From NCBI GenBank assembly GCA_013824245.1, contig PNNN01000040.1, positions 1 through 37,583 of the forward strand: DNA of 37,583 nt, written 5' to 3'. Numbering within the stretch: the first letter of the stretch is position 1; every line of letters begins with the position of its first letter. The stretch is from Chlorobiaceae bacterium (GTDB lineage Bacteria > Bacteroidota > Ignavibacteria > UBA10030 > SZUA-254). This document shows, piece after piece, positions 16,654 through 27,205 of this stretch. The notes under the pieces are model-generated. The model was not told the DNA's origin. It ran no database searches and was given only the letters and a program-made list of their open reading frames with translations. The position numbers and the translations under genes are program-made.

Positions 16654-19600
16654 ATGAAGCTTTTTAAACGGATATTAAAATGGATTGGCATCTCATCACT
16701 GATTATTCTAATCATAATCGGACTTCTTGCCCTTTTTACACAAACGCCTTTTTTTAAAAACCGGCTCCGAACAATTCTCGCATCCACAGTATCAACAAAT
16801 ATTAACGGTACTTTACATTTAGGTACGATAGAAGGAAATTTTTTAACCGGATTTTCAGTTGCCTCGCTTGCTATCGACGACCAATCGGGCACAGTGCTTA
16901 GGACAGACAAAATATCTTGCAGTTATCATTTGTTATCGCTTCTCGAAAATAAAATAAAAATCAAAAACATTCGAATCGAGAACCCTGTTATTAAGTTATT
17001 CAGACCTGTAAACGGCGACTGGAATATCAGTTCTTTAATCAAACCGAGTGAAGACACATCGACCACTCCGCTTGCATGGACGATTCAGATCGATACAATC
17101 AAAATAAACAATTCAACTGTCTATCTTTTAGATTCGGCTTCTCTTGTATCGCCCGACCATTGGAATATGCCGCCCGATTATTTCGAGTATCATAACTTTT
17201 CTGTGCGAGGACTTACTTTAGATATGAGCGCAATCGTCAAACAGAATTTTTATGAAGCCCGGATTCGACAAATAAATTGCATTTCACCGGAATCGCAGTT
17301 CGAATTAAAAAAATTTAGCGGCATCTTCATTGTATCCGATAAAGGAGTAAAAGCAGAAAAGGTAAAAATAGAGACCGGGGAATCGAACTTCGGATTCACA
17401 GCCGAAATGAAAAATATCAACCTCTTTAAAAATCTGGAATTGGAAGACCTCGAACATGATTCCACGAAACTCGATTTCCATGCCGACAATATTTCTCTCG
17501 TTGAATTGCGGAGTTTTCTTCCACAGGTAAATTTTTTGGATGGAACAACATCAGCCGATCTGGTTGCCAAAGGCGAGTTCGGCAATTTGGAGCTTGCCGA
17601 GGTACATATAAAAACCATGCAGAGCGAAATAACTTTAGCCGGAACTATACGTAACCTGCACAACCCGGTCGAATTACTGCTCAATGTTGAAAGTAAGAAT
17701 AGCATCGTTAATCCGCCCGATGTTTCGCTTCTATTAGCCGGCTTGCCGCTTCCTAAATTCGGAGATATAGAGCCGTTAAATATTAAACTGACTTATAACG
17801 GCAGACCGACAAATTTCAAATCTACGGTTTCACTTGAAAGTTCGGTAAATAGCGCAACGGTTGCGGGCAAAATGAACCTTGATGCCAATCCACCCGAATA
17901 CGATTTCGATTATACAACCGAGAATATTGATCTCGGCAAACTTTTTAAGATGGAAAATTTCCGTACCGTATTAAATTCTCACGGTACTATCAACGGTAAA
18001 GGATTCAAAGTTGAAGAACTATCTGCATCACTCGAAGCTACGATAGATTCATCCCAAATCCGCAACATTCCGATTGATAACGCGCATCTGTCTATTATCG
18101 GATCGACGAGGAATATCGATGGGAATATTACAATAAGTTCTGAAAATTCAAAAGCATTTTTGCAGGGAACAATTGATTTCCCTCCTAAAAGTTTAACAGA
18201 ATACAACGGAACATTAGAGGTGTCGTCTTTCAATCTCGCTCCTTTTATCGAAGATAATAATTATCAGAGCGACCTTAATTTTAAAGGAACAATCAACGGT
18301 AAAGGAACCAACATCGATTACCTCTCCTGCAATATTGCTCTGTCGCTTCTACCTTCAATGTTCCGAAACCATGAATTGAATTCGGATGAAATCTCATTTT
18401 CATTGAATCAAAACGATACTCTTGCCCGCAAACTACTTATAAAATCACAAATTGCAGATGCGGACATCGATGGTAACTTTCATCTTTTAGAATCAGTACG
18501 TGAAGTTGTAGAAAATATTGTTTTACTTATCGAATCGATAAGCGATCATATTTCAACCGACACCATAAAACCGATGGTTGTTAAACAATCAAAGACGAAT
18601 AAATCATCACCCAAGAAAGCTCCGATCAATTTCTCTTATGATGTTACGCTAAAAAATTTAGAACCGGTCTCATCGTTAATAAGCGAAACACCATTTGACG
18701 CACGCGGAAGCATAAAAGGAATGATGAAAAGCGACGGTCGATCACTTTCAATAACTTCACATGGTGAAGTCGATGAATTTTTTGTTGGAACAACCAAGGG
18801 TGGTGTGCTTCTGCATCATACTAATCTGGATGCACAAATTGATTCGCTGCAAAAGACAAACATTTTATATAATGTTTCGGGTCAACTGAGTATTGCAATT
18901 GATTCCGGCCGGATCAATACAAAAAAAATATCAAACACCAAGCTCGATTTCGATTATCAAAAATTAAAGTCAAAGATAATAGCACAAACAACAATCGATT
19001 CTATATACACATGCCGACTTCAAGGAGCAATTTCGGTGCAGCCGAACACATATGCGATCGATTTCGATTCGCTCAAGTTGGGATACGGCAATTATCAATG
19101 GAAAAACCGTCAGGACGTTCAACTTCGCCTCAATTCCAATGAGATTCGCATCATGCATGCGGAGTTTTTTGGAGATAAGGAACGGCTTAAACTGAACGGA
19201 TCTGTCAATCGAAATGATGACTTAAACTTGCAAGCATCCCTTAACAATTTCGATCTCGCTTCGATTGCCATCTTTTTTTCATCCGACCAGACACTGAGAC
19301 GTCCGGGCAAGGGATTCACAGGTATGCTCAATGCAGATGTGAGCTTATCGGGAACAATTGATTCGCCGATCATTCACGCAAGTTTAAAGACAGGCGATAT
19401 TACATTTCGGAAAGCATCTTTCGGTAAACTCAATGCCTTGATGGATTATGAAAATGAGAATGCAACAATCGATTTATCAATAAGAAGAAATTTATCATCA
19501 ACCACACCCGATTTAAGATTGAGCGGAACATTACCTTGCAATCTCGCTTTTAAAAATGTGGAAGATAGATTTCCCGCGAAACCCCAAGACTTAAAATTAA

Positions 19601-21201
19601 CCGCAGAACAGTTCGATCTCTCATTGCTCGATCCACTTCTCTACGACTTTGACGAGCTTACGGGTAAAATCCGTTGCAATATTGATCTGCAAGGTACGCC
19701 TCAAAATCCGGAGTATAAGGGCGATATCTCACTCACCGACACAAAATTTCTTTTTAATCCTAATAACCTGCGGTATATCCTGAACAGCGACCTTGAGGCG
19801 GCTACTGATCAAATCAGAATTAAAAGTTTCAAAGTAACTAATGTTAAAGAGAAAGGTTTTGTTGGATCAGCAGATGCAACCGGTTATTTCACAATAAAAA
19901 ATTTTAAAGCTAATTATTTCGACTTCACTGTTAAAGGTGATTTTCTGTTGATGACTGATGCAACCAGGAAAATTTCTCCCAACATATACGGAATACTGTT
20001 CACCGAAACTGACAACAGCGGAATCAATTTAAAAGGTTCGCTTCAGAGACCCTATCTAACCGGGAAATTATATATTCGTGAAGCCAATCTTACATTTCCT
20101 CCAACAAAAGAACAGGAATCGATCAATCAAAATCTCACACTCCGTTACCGGGCAATTGATGATACAACCCGAATTCCAATAACCGCGGCACCGGTCTCCC
20201 GCTATTTCGCCGAAACCGACAGCATTGATGAACGAACAAATCGAACGGTTGAATCTCCAATATTGGATAGATTACGCTACAACCTGAATGTTGAAACGCG
20301 AGGACCAACCGCATTGACAATGATCTTCACGCCCGCTACCGGTGAAGAACTTTATGCTGAGCTTGACGGCAAAGCGAGTGTAATCAATGAGCAGGGAACG
20401 ACGAATATATATGGAGAAATCGACGTCTCGCCACGATCTTATTATAATTTCTTCAAACATTTCGACGCAAAAGGAAAATTAAAATTTGTGGGTCAATGGT
20501 ATAATCCTGAACTGGATATTCAAGCGACATACGAAGGATACAAGCAGGAAACTATTCAACCGACAACCGATCAAAAAGCAATCGAACCGGCTACACCTGC
20601 CGGAACAGTGCAACCAACCGAACAAAAAGTAATTGTTACTTTAGATATTTCCGGCACGCGTATGGAACCAAAGCTTGCTATGTCGATGAAAATTCAGAAA
20701 AGACCGGGAGAAGATCCGGTCGATTTCACTTCACATGCGAAAGGCGGAGATGTTCAATCAAACGCGCTCGCGTTTATTATCACCGGTAAATTCAGAGACG
20801 AGCTTACCTCTCGCGATCAGCAAGAGTTTACCAGTCTTGGATCGGCAACTGGAACATCTGTTGCATCGAACCTTTTATCGAGTATTCTTTCCGATGTTTT
20901 AAAACGTGAATTCCCCTTCATTCGCCGCGCCGACGTTACATACCGCGGGGGCAGCGTGCAAGAAGGAACAAGCATAAATGTAACAGCAACAGTAGGCAAA
21001 GGCTCTCTTCGTCTTGGTGGAACGATTTTACAAGATATCGGCAATACAAATGTGAGTTATCAACTTAATGTCGGCGATCTTTTAAATATTCCAACAATCA
21101 GAAATCTTTATATTGAAATACAACGTAAAGTCGAAGGGGATAACCCTGAAGACAAAAAACTCACCAACGAAGCGCGAGTATTTTACCGCTTCTCATTTTA
21201 A
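16654..21201 (+). CDS. tamB: TamB-like translocation and assembly module protein (DUF490)
   Basis: TamB-type proteins are long beta-taco bridges anchored in the inner membrane that carry phospholipids or help barrel proteins reach the outer membrane. The 1515 residues begin with one membrane helix (about 13-30, GISSLIILIIIGLLALF). They continue as repetitive amphipathic beta strands with many L-x-G-x-I and N-G-x-x-x-D turns, and end in a DUF490-type region (about 1190-1515) with DISGTRMEPKLAMSM, an SNALAFIITGKF segment, SSILSDVLKREFPF and a final aromatic FYRFSF. No tamA (BamA-like) gene is adjacent. It lies 10 bases after rfaE2 and 12 before rnr. Confidence 0.88.
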   Translation: MKLFKRILKWIGISSLIILIIIGLLALFTQTPFFKNRLRTILASTVSTNINGTLHLGTIEGNFLTGFSVASLAIDDQSGTVLRTDKISCSYHLLSLLENKIKIKNIRIENPVIKLFRPVNGDWNISSLIKPSEDTSTTPLAWTIQIDTIKINNSTVYLLDSASLVSPDHWNMPPDYFEYHNFSVRGLTLDMSAIVKQNFYEARIRQINCISPESQFELKKFSGIFIVSDKGVKAEKVKIETGESNFGFTAEMKNINLFKNLELEDLEHDSTKLDFHADNISLVELRSFLPQVNFLDGTTSADLVAKGEFGNLELAEVHIKTMQSEITLAGTIRNLHNPVELLLNVESKNSIVNPPDVSLLLAGLPLPKFGDIEPLNIKLTYNGRPTNFKSTVSLESSVNSATVAGKMNLDANPPEYDFDYTTENIDLGKLFKMENFRTVLNSHGTINGKGFKVEELSASLEATIDSSQIRNIPIDNAHLSIIGSTRNIDGNITISSENSKAFLQGTIDFPPKSLTEYNGTLEVSSFNLAPFIEDNNYQSDLNFKGTINGKGTNIDYLSCNIALSLLPSMFRNHELNSDEISFSLNQNDTLARKLLIKSQIADADIDGNFHLLESVREVVENIVLLIESISDHISTDTIKPMVVKQSKTNKSSPKKAPINFSYDVTLKNLEPVSSLISETPFDARGSIKGMMKSDGRSLSITSHGEVDEFFVGTTKGGVLLHHTNLDAQIDSLQKTNILYNVSGQLSIAIDSGRINTKKISNTKLDFDYQKLKSKIIAQTTIDSIYTCRLQGAISVQPNTYAIDFDSLKLGYGNYQWKNRQDVQLRLNSNEIRIMHAEFFGDKERLKLNGSVNRNDDLNLQASLNNFDLASIAIFFSSDQTLRRPGKGFTGMLNADVSLSGTIDSPIIHASLKTGDITFRKASFGKLNALMDYENENATIDLSIRRNLSSTTPDLRLSGTLPCNLAFKNVEDRFPAKPQDLKLTAEQFDLSLLDPLLYDFDELTGKIRCNIDLQGTPQNPEYKGDISLTDTKFLFNPNNLRYILNSDLEAATDQIRIKSFKVTNVKEKGFVGSADATGYFTIKNFKANYFDFTVKGDFLLMTDATRKISPNIYGILFTETDNSGINLKGSLQRPYLTGKLYIREANLTFPPTKEQESINQNLTLRYRAIDDTTRIPITAAPVSRYFAETDSIDERTNRTVESPILDRLRYNLNVETRGPTALTMIFTPATGEELYAELDGKASVINEQGTTNIYGEIDVSPRSYYNFFKHFDAKGKLKFVGQWYNPELDIQATYEGYKQETIQPTTDQKAIEPATPAGTVQPTEQKVIVTLDISGTRMEPKLAMSMKIQKRPGEDPVDFTSHAKGGDVQSNALAFIITGKFRDELTSRDQQEFTSLGSATGTSVASNLLSSILSDVLKREFPFIRRADVTYRGGSVQEGTSINVTATVGKGSLRLGGTILQDIGNTNVSYQLNVGDLLNIPTIRNLYIEIQRKVEGDNPEDKKLTNEARVFYRFSF

Positions 21202-21213
21202 CTTTACTATACT

Positions 21214-23355
21214 ATGGACCCATTAGAAGAAATAAAAGAAAAAATAATTCGCTTCTTTGCGAAGTATCCGGCAGAACAGTTTAAACCGCGTGTTATAGCG
21301 CATCGGCTCGCCATTAAAGAACAATCCGAACTCCGAAAACTTCAACAAGCACTGAACGAATTGTATCAGGCAAAAATCATCATGCGCGGAAACAGAAAAC
21401 GTTACGGATATGCCTCGCCGCCTATTTCTAACAGATTAGTCGGCATACTTAAAACAACGCGCCAAAAAACCGGAATTGTTGAACTGCTTGCACCGAATGA
21501 GGGGAAAGTGAGTATTGAGCAACGATTCATGCACACTGCCCTCGATGGTGACACCGTGAGTGTGGCATTGTTTGCTCAACAAGGAAGATCGAAAAAAGAA
21601 GATCAAGATCTTGAAGGAGAAATTGTTGATGTAGTTGAACGAACGAGTAAGCCAATCGTCGGCATATTTCAAAAAGGGAAAAATTTTAATTACGTTGTCC
21701 CCGACAATTCAAAAATCGGCAGAGATATTTATATACCTCACGGCAAAACGCACGGCGCCCGCCCCGGTAATAAAGTTGTTGCTCAAATAGAATCGTGGGA
21801 AACGCGAAACCTCAATCCTGAGGGAGTGGTATTAGAAGTACTTGGCAAATCGGGTGAGTTGCGCGCAGAAATGTCGGGAATTGCGCGTGAATTCCGATTG
21901 CCTGTAAAATTTCCTCCCGAAATTCTCACCGAATCTGAAAATTTGCACGAAACCATACCAAAATCAGAAATAGCACGCCGCCTCGATCTGCGGAAATCTA
22001 TTTGCTTTACCATCGATCCTGAAGATGCGAAAGATTTCGATGACGCTGTCTCTTTGGAAAAATTACCGGACGGCAGCTTAAAACTTGGCGTGCATATCGC
22101 CGACGTTAGCTATTACGTTACGGAGGGTTCTCTACTCGATCAAGAGGCGCTGAAACGCGGAACCAGCGTATATCTTGCCGACGAAGTGATACCGATGCTG
22201 CCCGAAAAACTCTCAAACAATTTATGCAGCTTGAGACCCAACGTAGATCGGTTGACATATTCAGTCTTCATGATAATTTCGCCGAAATACATTATCAAAG
22301 AGTATGAGATTGAGAAGAGCGTAATTCACAGCAAGAGACGGTTCACTTATGAAGAAGTTCAAAAAGTAATAGAAACAGGCATTGGAGATTTTGCACCGAT
22401 AATTTCTGAAATGCACGGGTTAAGTCAAGCCCTTTTGAAAAAAAGAATGAAAGAAGGAAGCATAGATTTCGAATCGGTTGAAACAAAATTTCGGTTCGAT
22501 GAAGACGGTAAGCCGTCTGAAATTTTGAAAAAAGAAAGATTAGATGCACATCGCCTTGTTGAAGAATTTATGCTTCTGGCAAATCAAACCGTGGCAAAGC
22601 ATATCGGACAAAGTAAAAAAGAAGAAAATATCCGGCCGTTTGTTTACCGTGTTCACGATATGCCGCCGCCCGATAAACTCGCCGATCTTGCATCGTTCGT
22701 GGAACATCTCGGTTATTCACTCAATATGGCAGGCGGCGTAACAAGTAAAGCATTGCAAAAACTTTTAAAAGATGTTAAAGGTAAAGAAGAAGAAAATGTT
22801 ATTAACGAAGTTGCCATCCGTTCTATGGCAAAAGCGTTATACACCGATAAAAATATGGGACACTTCGGTTTAGGATTTAAATTTTACACTCACTTTACCT
22901 CTCCAATTCGCCGTTACCCCGATCTTATTGTCCATCGGCTCCTTCACGAATATCAAACTAAGATGCCGCATAAACGCCGCGAAGAACTGATTGCACTGCT
23001 TCCCGAAATATGTGCTCAATCGTCGGAGATGGAAAGAATCGCTATGGAAGCAGAACGCGCATCGGTAAAAGTTATGCAGGTGGAATACATGAAGCGGCAT
23101 GTTGGCGATACATTTCATGCGATTATTTCAGGAGTTACAAACTTCGGACTCTTCGTCGAGATTACAGACCTGCTTGTTGAGGGTTTGATTCATGTACGCG
23201 ACATGGAAGGTGATTTTTATGTTTATGATGAAAAACAATATTCACTTACGGGCAGACGCTCTAAGAAACGTTATCGACTTGGCGACAAAGTAGAGATACA
23301 GGTTGTCCGGGTTGATACGGAAGAGCGAGAAATCGATTTTTCACTCGTTGAGTAA
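21214..23355 (+). CDS. rnr: Ribonuclease R
   Basis: RNase R is a 3'-5' exoribonuclease that degrades structured RNA and helps in rRNA quality control. Order of parts in the 713 residues: N-terminal winged-helix (about 1-70), cold-shock domains, then the RNB domain with catalytic acids at 268, 274, 276 and 277 in IDPEDAKDFDD. FTSPIRRYPDLIVHRLLHEY follows, then a C-terminal S1 domain (about 628-713: HAIISGVTNFGLFVEITDLLVEGLIHVRD). The long basic tail of E. coli RNase R is absent. Confidence 0.95.
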   Translation: MDPLEEIKEKIIRFFAKYPAEQFKPRVIAHRLAIKEQSELRKLQQALNELYQAKIIMRGNRKRYGYASPPISNRLVGILKTTRQKTGIVELLAPNEGKVSIEQRFMHTALDGDTVSVALFAQQGRSKKEDQDLEGEIVDVVERTSKPIVGIFQKGKNFNYVVPDNSKIGRDIYIPHGKTHGARPGNKVVAQIESWETRNLNPEGVVLEVLGKSGELRAEMSGIAREFRLPVKFPPEILTESENLHETIPKSEIARRLDLRKSICFTIDPEDAKDFDDAVSLEKLPDGSLKLGVHIADVSYYVTEGSLLDQEALKRGTSVYLADEVIPMLPEKLSNNLCSLRPNVDRLTYSVFMIISPKYIIKEYEIEKSVIHSKRRFTYEEVQKVIETGIGDFAPIISEMHGLSQALLKKRMKEGSIDFESVETKFRFDEDGKPSEILKKERLDAHRLVEEFMLLANQTVAKHIGQSKKEENIRPFVYRVHDMPPPDKLADLASFVEHLGYSLNMAGGVTSKALQKLLKDVKGKEEENVINEVAIRSMAKALYTDKNMGHFGLGFKFYTHFTSPIRRYPDLIVHRLLHEYQTKMPHKRREELIALLPEICAQSSEMERIAMEAERASVKVMQVEYMKRHVGDTFHAIISGVTNFGLFVEITDLLVEGLIHVRDMEGDFYVYDEKQYSLTGRRSKKRYRLGDKVEIQVVRVDTEEREIDFSLVE

Positions 23356-23410
23356 TTTGTTTTTACATCTCCACAAACTCACAACAATTCAATTTATTAA
23401 AGGATATTCT

Positions 23411-24067
23411 TTGGAACTCATAAATGGTTTAATCGATTTTATTTTTCATATCGACGTACATCTGAATCAACTTATTTTGTTATATGGAGATTGGACATAC
23501 GCGATTTTATTTTTAATAATATTTTGTGAAACGGGGCTTGTTGTAACTCCCTTTTTACCCGGTGATTCACTTTTGTTCGCCGCGGGTACTTTTGCCGCAG
23601 CCGGCGCGTTGGATCCTATCTGGCTTTTTGTACTGCTATCAATTGCCGCATTCTTGGGAGATACCGTGAACTATTGGATCGGGGCAATTGTTGGTCCGAA
23701 AATTTTCCATAAAGAGAATGTTCGTTTTTTAAATAAAGAATATCTAAATCGGACGCACAAGTTTTATGAGAAGCATGGAGGAAAGACAATTATTTTCGCT
23801 CGGTTTATACCAATCATTCGCACATTCGCCCCTTTTGTTGCCGGCATTGGGAAAATGACTTACCTCCATTTTATCAGTTATAACATCATCGGTGGAATCG
23901 TATGGGTTGCAAGTTTTGTTTTTGCAGGTTATTATTTCGCGAATATCCCGGCGGTGAAAAATAATTTTACACTTGTTATCTTCGCAATCATCGTTATCTC
24001 AGTTATACCTCCCGTAGTAGAATTTCTGAGACATAAATTCAAAAATAAAAAAATTACTGGGCATTAG
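23411..24067 (+). CDS. DedA / SNARE-associated family membrane protein
   Basis: DedA proteins are inner-membrane transporters linked to undecaprenyl phosphate or phospholipid flipping and membrane potential. Family marks are FCETGLVVTPFLPGDSLLFAAG, GDTVNYWIGAIVGPKIF, FYEKHGGKTIIFARFIPIIRTFAPFVAG and about five hydrophobic segments. I choose a TTG start at 23411 (218 residues, LELINGLIDF) with AAGGA six bases before it. Upstream in-frame starts lie within the rnr end and give a tail unlike the family. The 55-base gap after rnr suggests it is the last gene of the operon. Confidence 0.88.
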   Translation: MELINGLIDFIFHIDVHLNQLILLYGDWTYAILFLIIFCETGLVVTPFLPGDSLLFAAGTFAAAGALDPIWLFVLLSIAAFLGDTVNYWIGAIVGPKIFHKENVRFLNKEYLNRTHKFYEKHGGKTIIFARFIPIIRTFAPFVAGIGKMTYLHFISYNIIGGIVWVASFVFAGYYFANIPAVKNNFTLVIFAIIVISVIPPVVEFLRHKFKNKKITGH

Positions 24068-24117
24068 CGTCACATAGAGAACGATATTAAACGTGAGTCG
24101 CTACTCAACGACTAAAT

Positions 24118-24528
24118 TTATTTCTTTCCCCATTCAGCCGTTGCAAGAGTGTGAACTCCGCCGCGAACTTTATAATCGGCAATCACTCTCATCCACTTCG
24201 GATTACAACATTTAACGAGGTCTTTCAGAATTCTATTCACAAGATGTTCCTGATATATCCCAACATTCCGGAAAGAAAGCAGATAATATTTGAGTGAGCG
24301 TAATTCAATTATTTCCTTCTTTGGAATATAATCTATTTTTATGATCGCGAAATCGGGCAAACCCGAGTACGGACATACCGCCGTAAATTCATCAGTGTCG
24401 ACATTAACAATGATGTCTTTCCCCTGATATTCGTACAGAATAGTTTCGAGCGATTTCACATCGATAGAATCTTCGCTATCCACATCATATCGCCGATCGA
24501 GACCTTCCAGTGTTTTATCTTTTTTCAT
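24118..24528 (-). CDS. queF: NADPH-dependent 7-cyano-7-deazaguanine reductase QueF
   Basis: QueF reduces preQ0 to preQ1, the last step before transfer into tRNA in queuosine synthesis. The 136 residues are the short form. The catalytic Cys52 lies in AVCPYSGLPDF with Asp59 seven residues on, as in B. subtilis QueF. The motifs IIELRSLKYYLLSF and NVGIYQEHLVNRI follow. It is a single gene, convergent with dedA (50-base gap) and divergent from the coiled-coil operon. No preQ1 riboswitch was found in its leader. Confidence 0.96.
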   Translation of the reverse strand: MKKDKTLEGLDRRYDVDSEDSIDVKSLETILYEYQGKDIIVNVDTDEFTAVCPYSGLPDFAIIKIDYIPKKEIIELRSLKYYLLSFRNVGIYQEHLVNRILKDLVKCCNPKWMRVIADYKVRGGVHTLATAEWGKK

Positions 24529-24552
24529 ACTAATTGTTCCAATTTATCATAA

Positions 24553-24571
24553 TTATTTCATTTTGAAATAA
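24553..24571. repeat. Palindrome upstream of queF
   Basis: TTATTTCA and TGAAATAA pair as a perfect 8-bp inverted repeat with a 3-base centre, 25 bases upstream of the queF start. Its size and place suit an operator for a dimeric repressor, but it has no GC and may be chance in AT-rich DNA. Confidence 0.3.
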
Positions 24572-24652
24572 CTGAAAATAATGCGAAATTCCAAATATTA
24601 TTGAGGTTTTTTTGAAATATCATTATTACACGTGATAAAATTTGAATAAAGG

Positions 24653-24681
24653 TTGACATTCCTTTAACATTTCTATATATT
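24653..24681 (+). promoter_or_regulatory. Near-consensus promoter of the coiled-coil operon
   Basis: TTGACA (24653-24658, perfect -35), 17 bases, TATATT (24676-24681). It is the best sigma-70-type promoter in the window. The leader would be about 30 bases; AAAGGG lies 5 bases before the GTG at 24718. Confidence 0.7.
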
Positions 24682-24717
24682 TTGCCAGTTTAGGATGTCT
24701 TAGATGAAAGGGTTTTA

Positions 24718-27171
24718 GTGAGCGATTTCAGCGAGAATATATCAAAAGATCTAGAGGAACGAATTGTAAAAGCGAAATTAGATTCATTCGCAGAAGCATC
24801 AAAACGTCTCGATGATGAGATCACAGAGCGGGCGAAAGATGTTTTTAATCTCCGTAAAGCACGGGAAGATCAAGATTACAAAATTAAACTTCAGAAAACC
24901 ATCTCTGCGCGTGAGGATGAAGAAAAGAAAATCAACACATTAGCAAATGAATATTTTGACCGGCTCCAAAAAGAGCTCCGCAATAAAATTGAAGTGCGAA
25001 TACATCGCGAAGAAGAGGAGCGCCGGAGGGTTGAAGAAGAAAGTCGTAAAAAGCAAGAGAAAATCCAGCGAGAATTAGATGAAGAAGCACGCCGCGAGAA
25101 GGAACTTCTTGAGCACCAGCACGCCGAGGAAGAGCGACTGCGCTTAGAGGAAGAAACCAGAATTCAAAAAGAAAAACAGCAACGACAAGAATTGGAAGAA
25201 CAAAAACGACTCGATGAAGAAAATCAACAACGCGAACTGATTGCAAAACAGAAAGAAGAAGAGAAGAGAATAAAAGACGCTGAAAAATATTCACGCGTTC
25301 GTTCGTTAATTGCGAGCGCGAACGAGTATCTTGCGGCTGGAGATTCAGAACTTGCGCTCGTCGAAATTGCAAAAGCGCTCGTGAACGACCCAACCAATCC
25401 CGAAGCACTCGAATTAGAAACGAAAATCAGAGGATCGAGACGTGAAGAAGCAACAACCGCTCCGGGAATCGTTGAAGAAAAACAAAAACATGTAGCGCGT
25501 GAGCGTAAATTTACTGAATCCACCGTACCCACAGTAAAAAAACGTAGTTCGATTAAATTCATTGCAGGTATTTTGGCAATACTCGCCATCGTAATGCTAC
25601 TTGTTTGGATACAAATGAAGAAATACGTCTTCACCTTGCCTGTTCGTGTAGCGGTAATGCCATGGATTAATCAATCTAATACACTTGAGGAGAATATTTT
25701 GGGAACCGCACTTGCCGAGGAGGTTTCAGACAAATTTTCTTCTTTCTCCGATTCACCTGTCATGAGTTTCACGTCAACATACCGGCTTACACAAAATACT
25801 TCGCTGCCGGAACGGGAAATTTTTCGGCTCGGTTTCACATATCTGTTGAAAGGCAACATCCACAGAACCGGTTCGAATTTTTTGCTTGAACTTCAGCTTG
25901 CAGATTCGCTCGGAGAACTGATTTGGTCCACTAAACTTCCGACATCATCAGCCGATCTGGCTTTTTTACCGGGTGAAATCACGAAGCAATTGAGCGATGT
26001 TTTAAAACTATCCGGTCAAACAGATGAAAACAATTTAAAGCTATCAATTTCAAGTAAAAATTCAGACTCATATTTATTTTATCTACGCTGCCGTGAAATG
26101 CTTCACCGAAAAACTCCCGAAAGTTTAAAGAACGCATATGAGCTTATACTTCAAGCCATACAGGATGATCCAAAATTTGCTGAAGGACTGGCGCTTGCAT
26201 CGGATATTTTAGTCTCCCGGCTCGATATCGGAGCAATCTCAGGTGATACAATTATTTCCACTGCGAAAAATCTTGCAGAGGCGGCAATAAAAGTCAATCC
26301 ATCGTTGGATAAAGGATATATCTCACTCGGCAAAGTTCTTGCATTCGATAAAAGTTATAACCACGCTCTTACATGGCTTGATACTGCACTGGTATTAACA
26401 CCGCACAATAGTGCGGCATGGTTCGAAAAAGGGAAATTACTTTTTAAAGTCGGTAAAACTCAAGAAGGACTCGATGCTTTTAACCGCGCGTATCAATTAG
26501 ATGCCTGCAATCCTGAAATATTAGAAACATACGCGGGCGCATATCAAATGCTTGGCAAAACCGGTTCGGGTATGTTTTATCATGAACGTGCGATCAGATT
26601 CACACCAGATTCATTGGCTTATATCGCCGGTCCTGTCTCTGATGCAATTCTTGTCGATCCGGATCTCCGGCTTTCACAAAGTCAGCGTGTCCTTGCAGCT
26701 TGTGCAAAAAAAATTATGACGGATCAAGATGATTATTTCGCGTTATATAATTATGCTCGCTTGAAACAAGTCATGGGTCATCTCGATTCCGATAAACATT
26801 TGAAAAAGCTCGAAAATCTTTTACAAGAACAGATTCGGAAATCACCGAAAGATGCTCGTCCTGTTGCATATTTAGCATTGGCAGAAACACGGTTGGGCAG
26901 ATTCCCTGAAGCAGCGACCAATGCAGAGCGAGCAATGACATTAGACCCGAACAATGCCGAAGTAAAATATAAAGTTGCACAAATGTACTCTCTGCAGATG
27001 TACTTCCAGAAAGAGAAAAAGTATGATGAAAAGAAGAAAAACCAGGCAGCTCGCTACCTGCGCGAGGCAATAGCATTGAACTATAAATTCAATGAGTTGG
27101 TCAACGCAGACTTCTTCAATATGTTGGAGAAGCCGGATTATAAAACGGCAATTCAAGAACGATCAAGATAA
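24718..27171 (+). CDS. Membrane-anchored coiled-coil / TolB-like / TPR protein
   Basis: I do not recognise a named gene. The 817 residues fall into parts. Residues 1 to about 195 form a highly charged Glu/Arg/Lys coiled coil or single helix. About 196-240 is a helical hairpin of TPR type (YLAAGDSELALVEIAKALVNDPTNPEALELE). One membrane helix lies at about 279-299 (AGILAILAIVMLLVW). About 308-430 is a domain like the TolB-N/FlgO-type fold (VRVAVMPWINQS, LGFTYLLKGNIHRTG, LADSLGELIWSTKL). The remainder to about 810 is TPR-like repeats. Likely layout is cytoplasmic coil and periplasmic TolB-like/TPR half. Start is GTG with AAAGGG 5 bases upstream. It forms an operon with the next gene, which repeats the same helical hairpin. 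Confidence 0.8.
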   Translation: MSDFSENISKDLEERIVKAKLDSFAEASKRLDDEITERAKDVFNLRKAREDQDYKIKLQKTISAREDEEKKINTLANEYFDRLQKELRNKIEVRIHREEEERRRVEEESRKKQEKIQRELDEEARREKELLEHQHAEEERLRLEEETRIQKEKQQRQELEEQKRLDEENQQRELIAKQKEEEKRIKDAEKYSRVRSLIASANEYLAAGDSELALVEIAKALVNDPTNPEALELETKIRGSRREEATTAPGIVEEKQKHVARERKFTESTVPTVKKRSSIKFIAGILAILAIVMLLVWIQMKKYVFTLPVRVAVMPWINQSNTLEENILGTALAEEVSDKFSSFSDSPVMSFTSTYRLTQNTSLPEREIFRLGFTYLLKGNIHRTGSNFLLELQLADSLGELIWSTKLPTSSADLAFLPGEITKQLSDVLKLSGQTDENNLKLSISSKNSDSYLFYLRCREMLHRKTPESLKNAYELILQAIQDDPKFAEGLALASDILVSRLDIGAISGDTIISTAKNLAEAAIKVNPSLDKGYISLGKVLAFDKSYNHALTWLDTALVLTPHNSAAWFEKGKLLFKVGKTQEGLDAFNRAYQLDACNPEILETYAGAYQMLGKTGSGMFYHERAIRFTPDSLAYIAGPVSDAILVDPDLRLSQSQRVLAACAKKIMTDQDDYFALYNYARLKQVMGHLDSDKHLKKLENLLQEQIRKSPKDARPVAYLALAETRLGRFPEAATNAERAMTLDPNNAEVKYKVAQMYSLQMYFQKEKKYDEKKKNQAARYLREAIALNYKFNELVNADFFNMLEKPDYKTAIQERSR

Positions 27172-27205
27172 AAAACTTAATAAGTATTTAGTTACAGGAT
27201 CAGCT

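Noticed and set aside
24529-24652. preQ1 riboswitch in the queF leader
   Set aside because: No G-rich stem, C-rich loop and A-rich tail of the preQ1 aptamer could be found on the minus strand; only an AT palindrome is present.
24932-25408. Long open frame on the minus strand inside the coiled-coil gene
   Set aside because: It is a by-product of the repetitive Glu/Arg codons of the plus-strand gene; its translation is low-complexity with no start signal.
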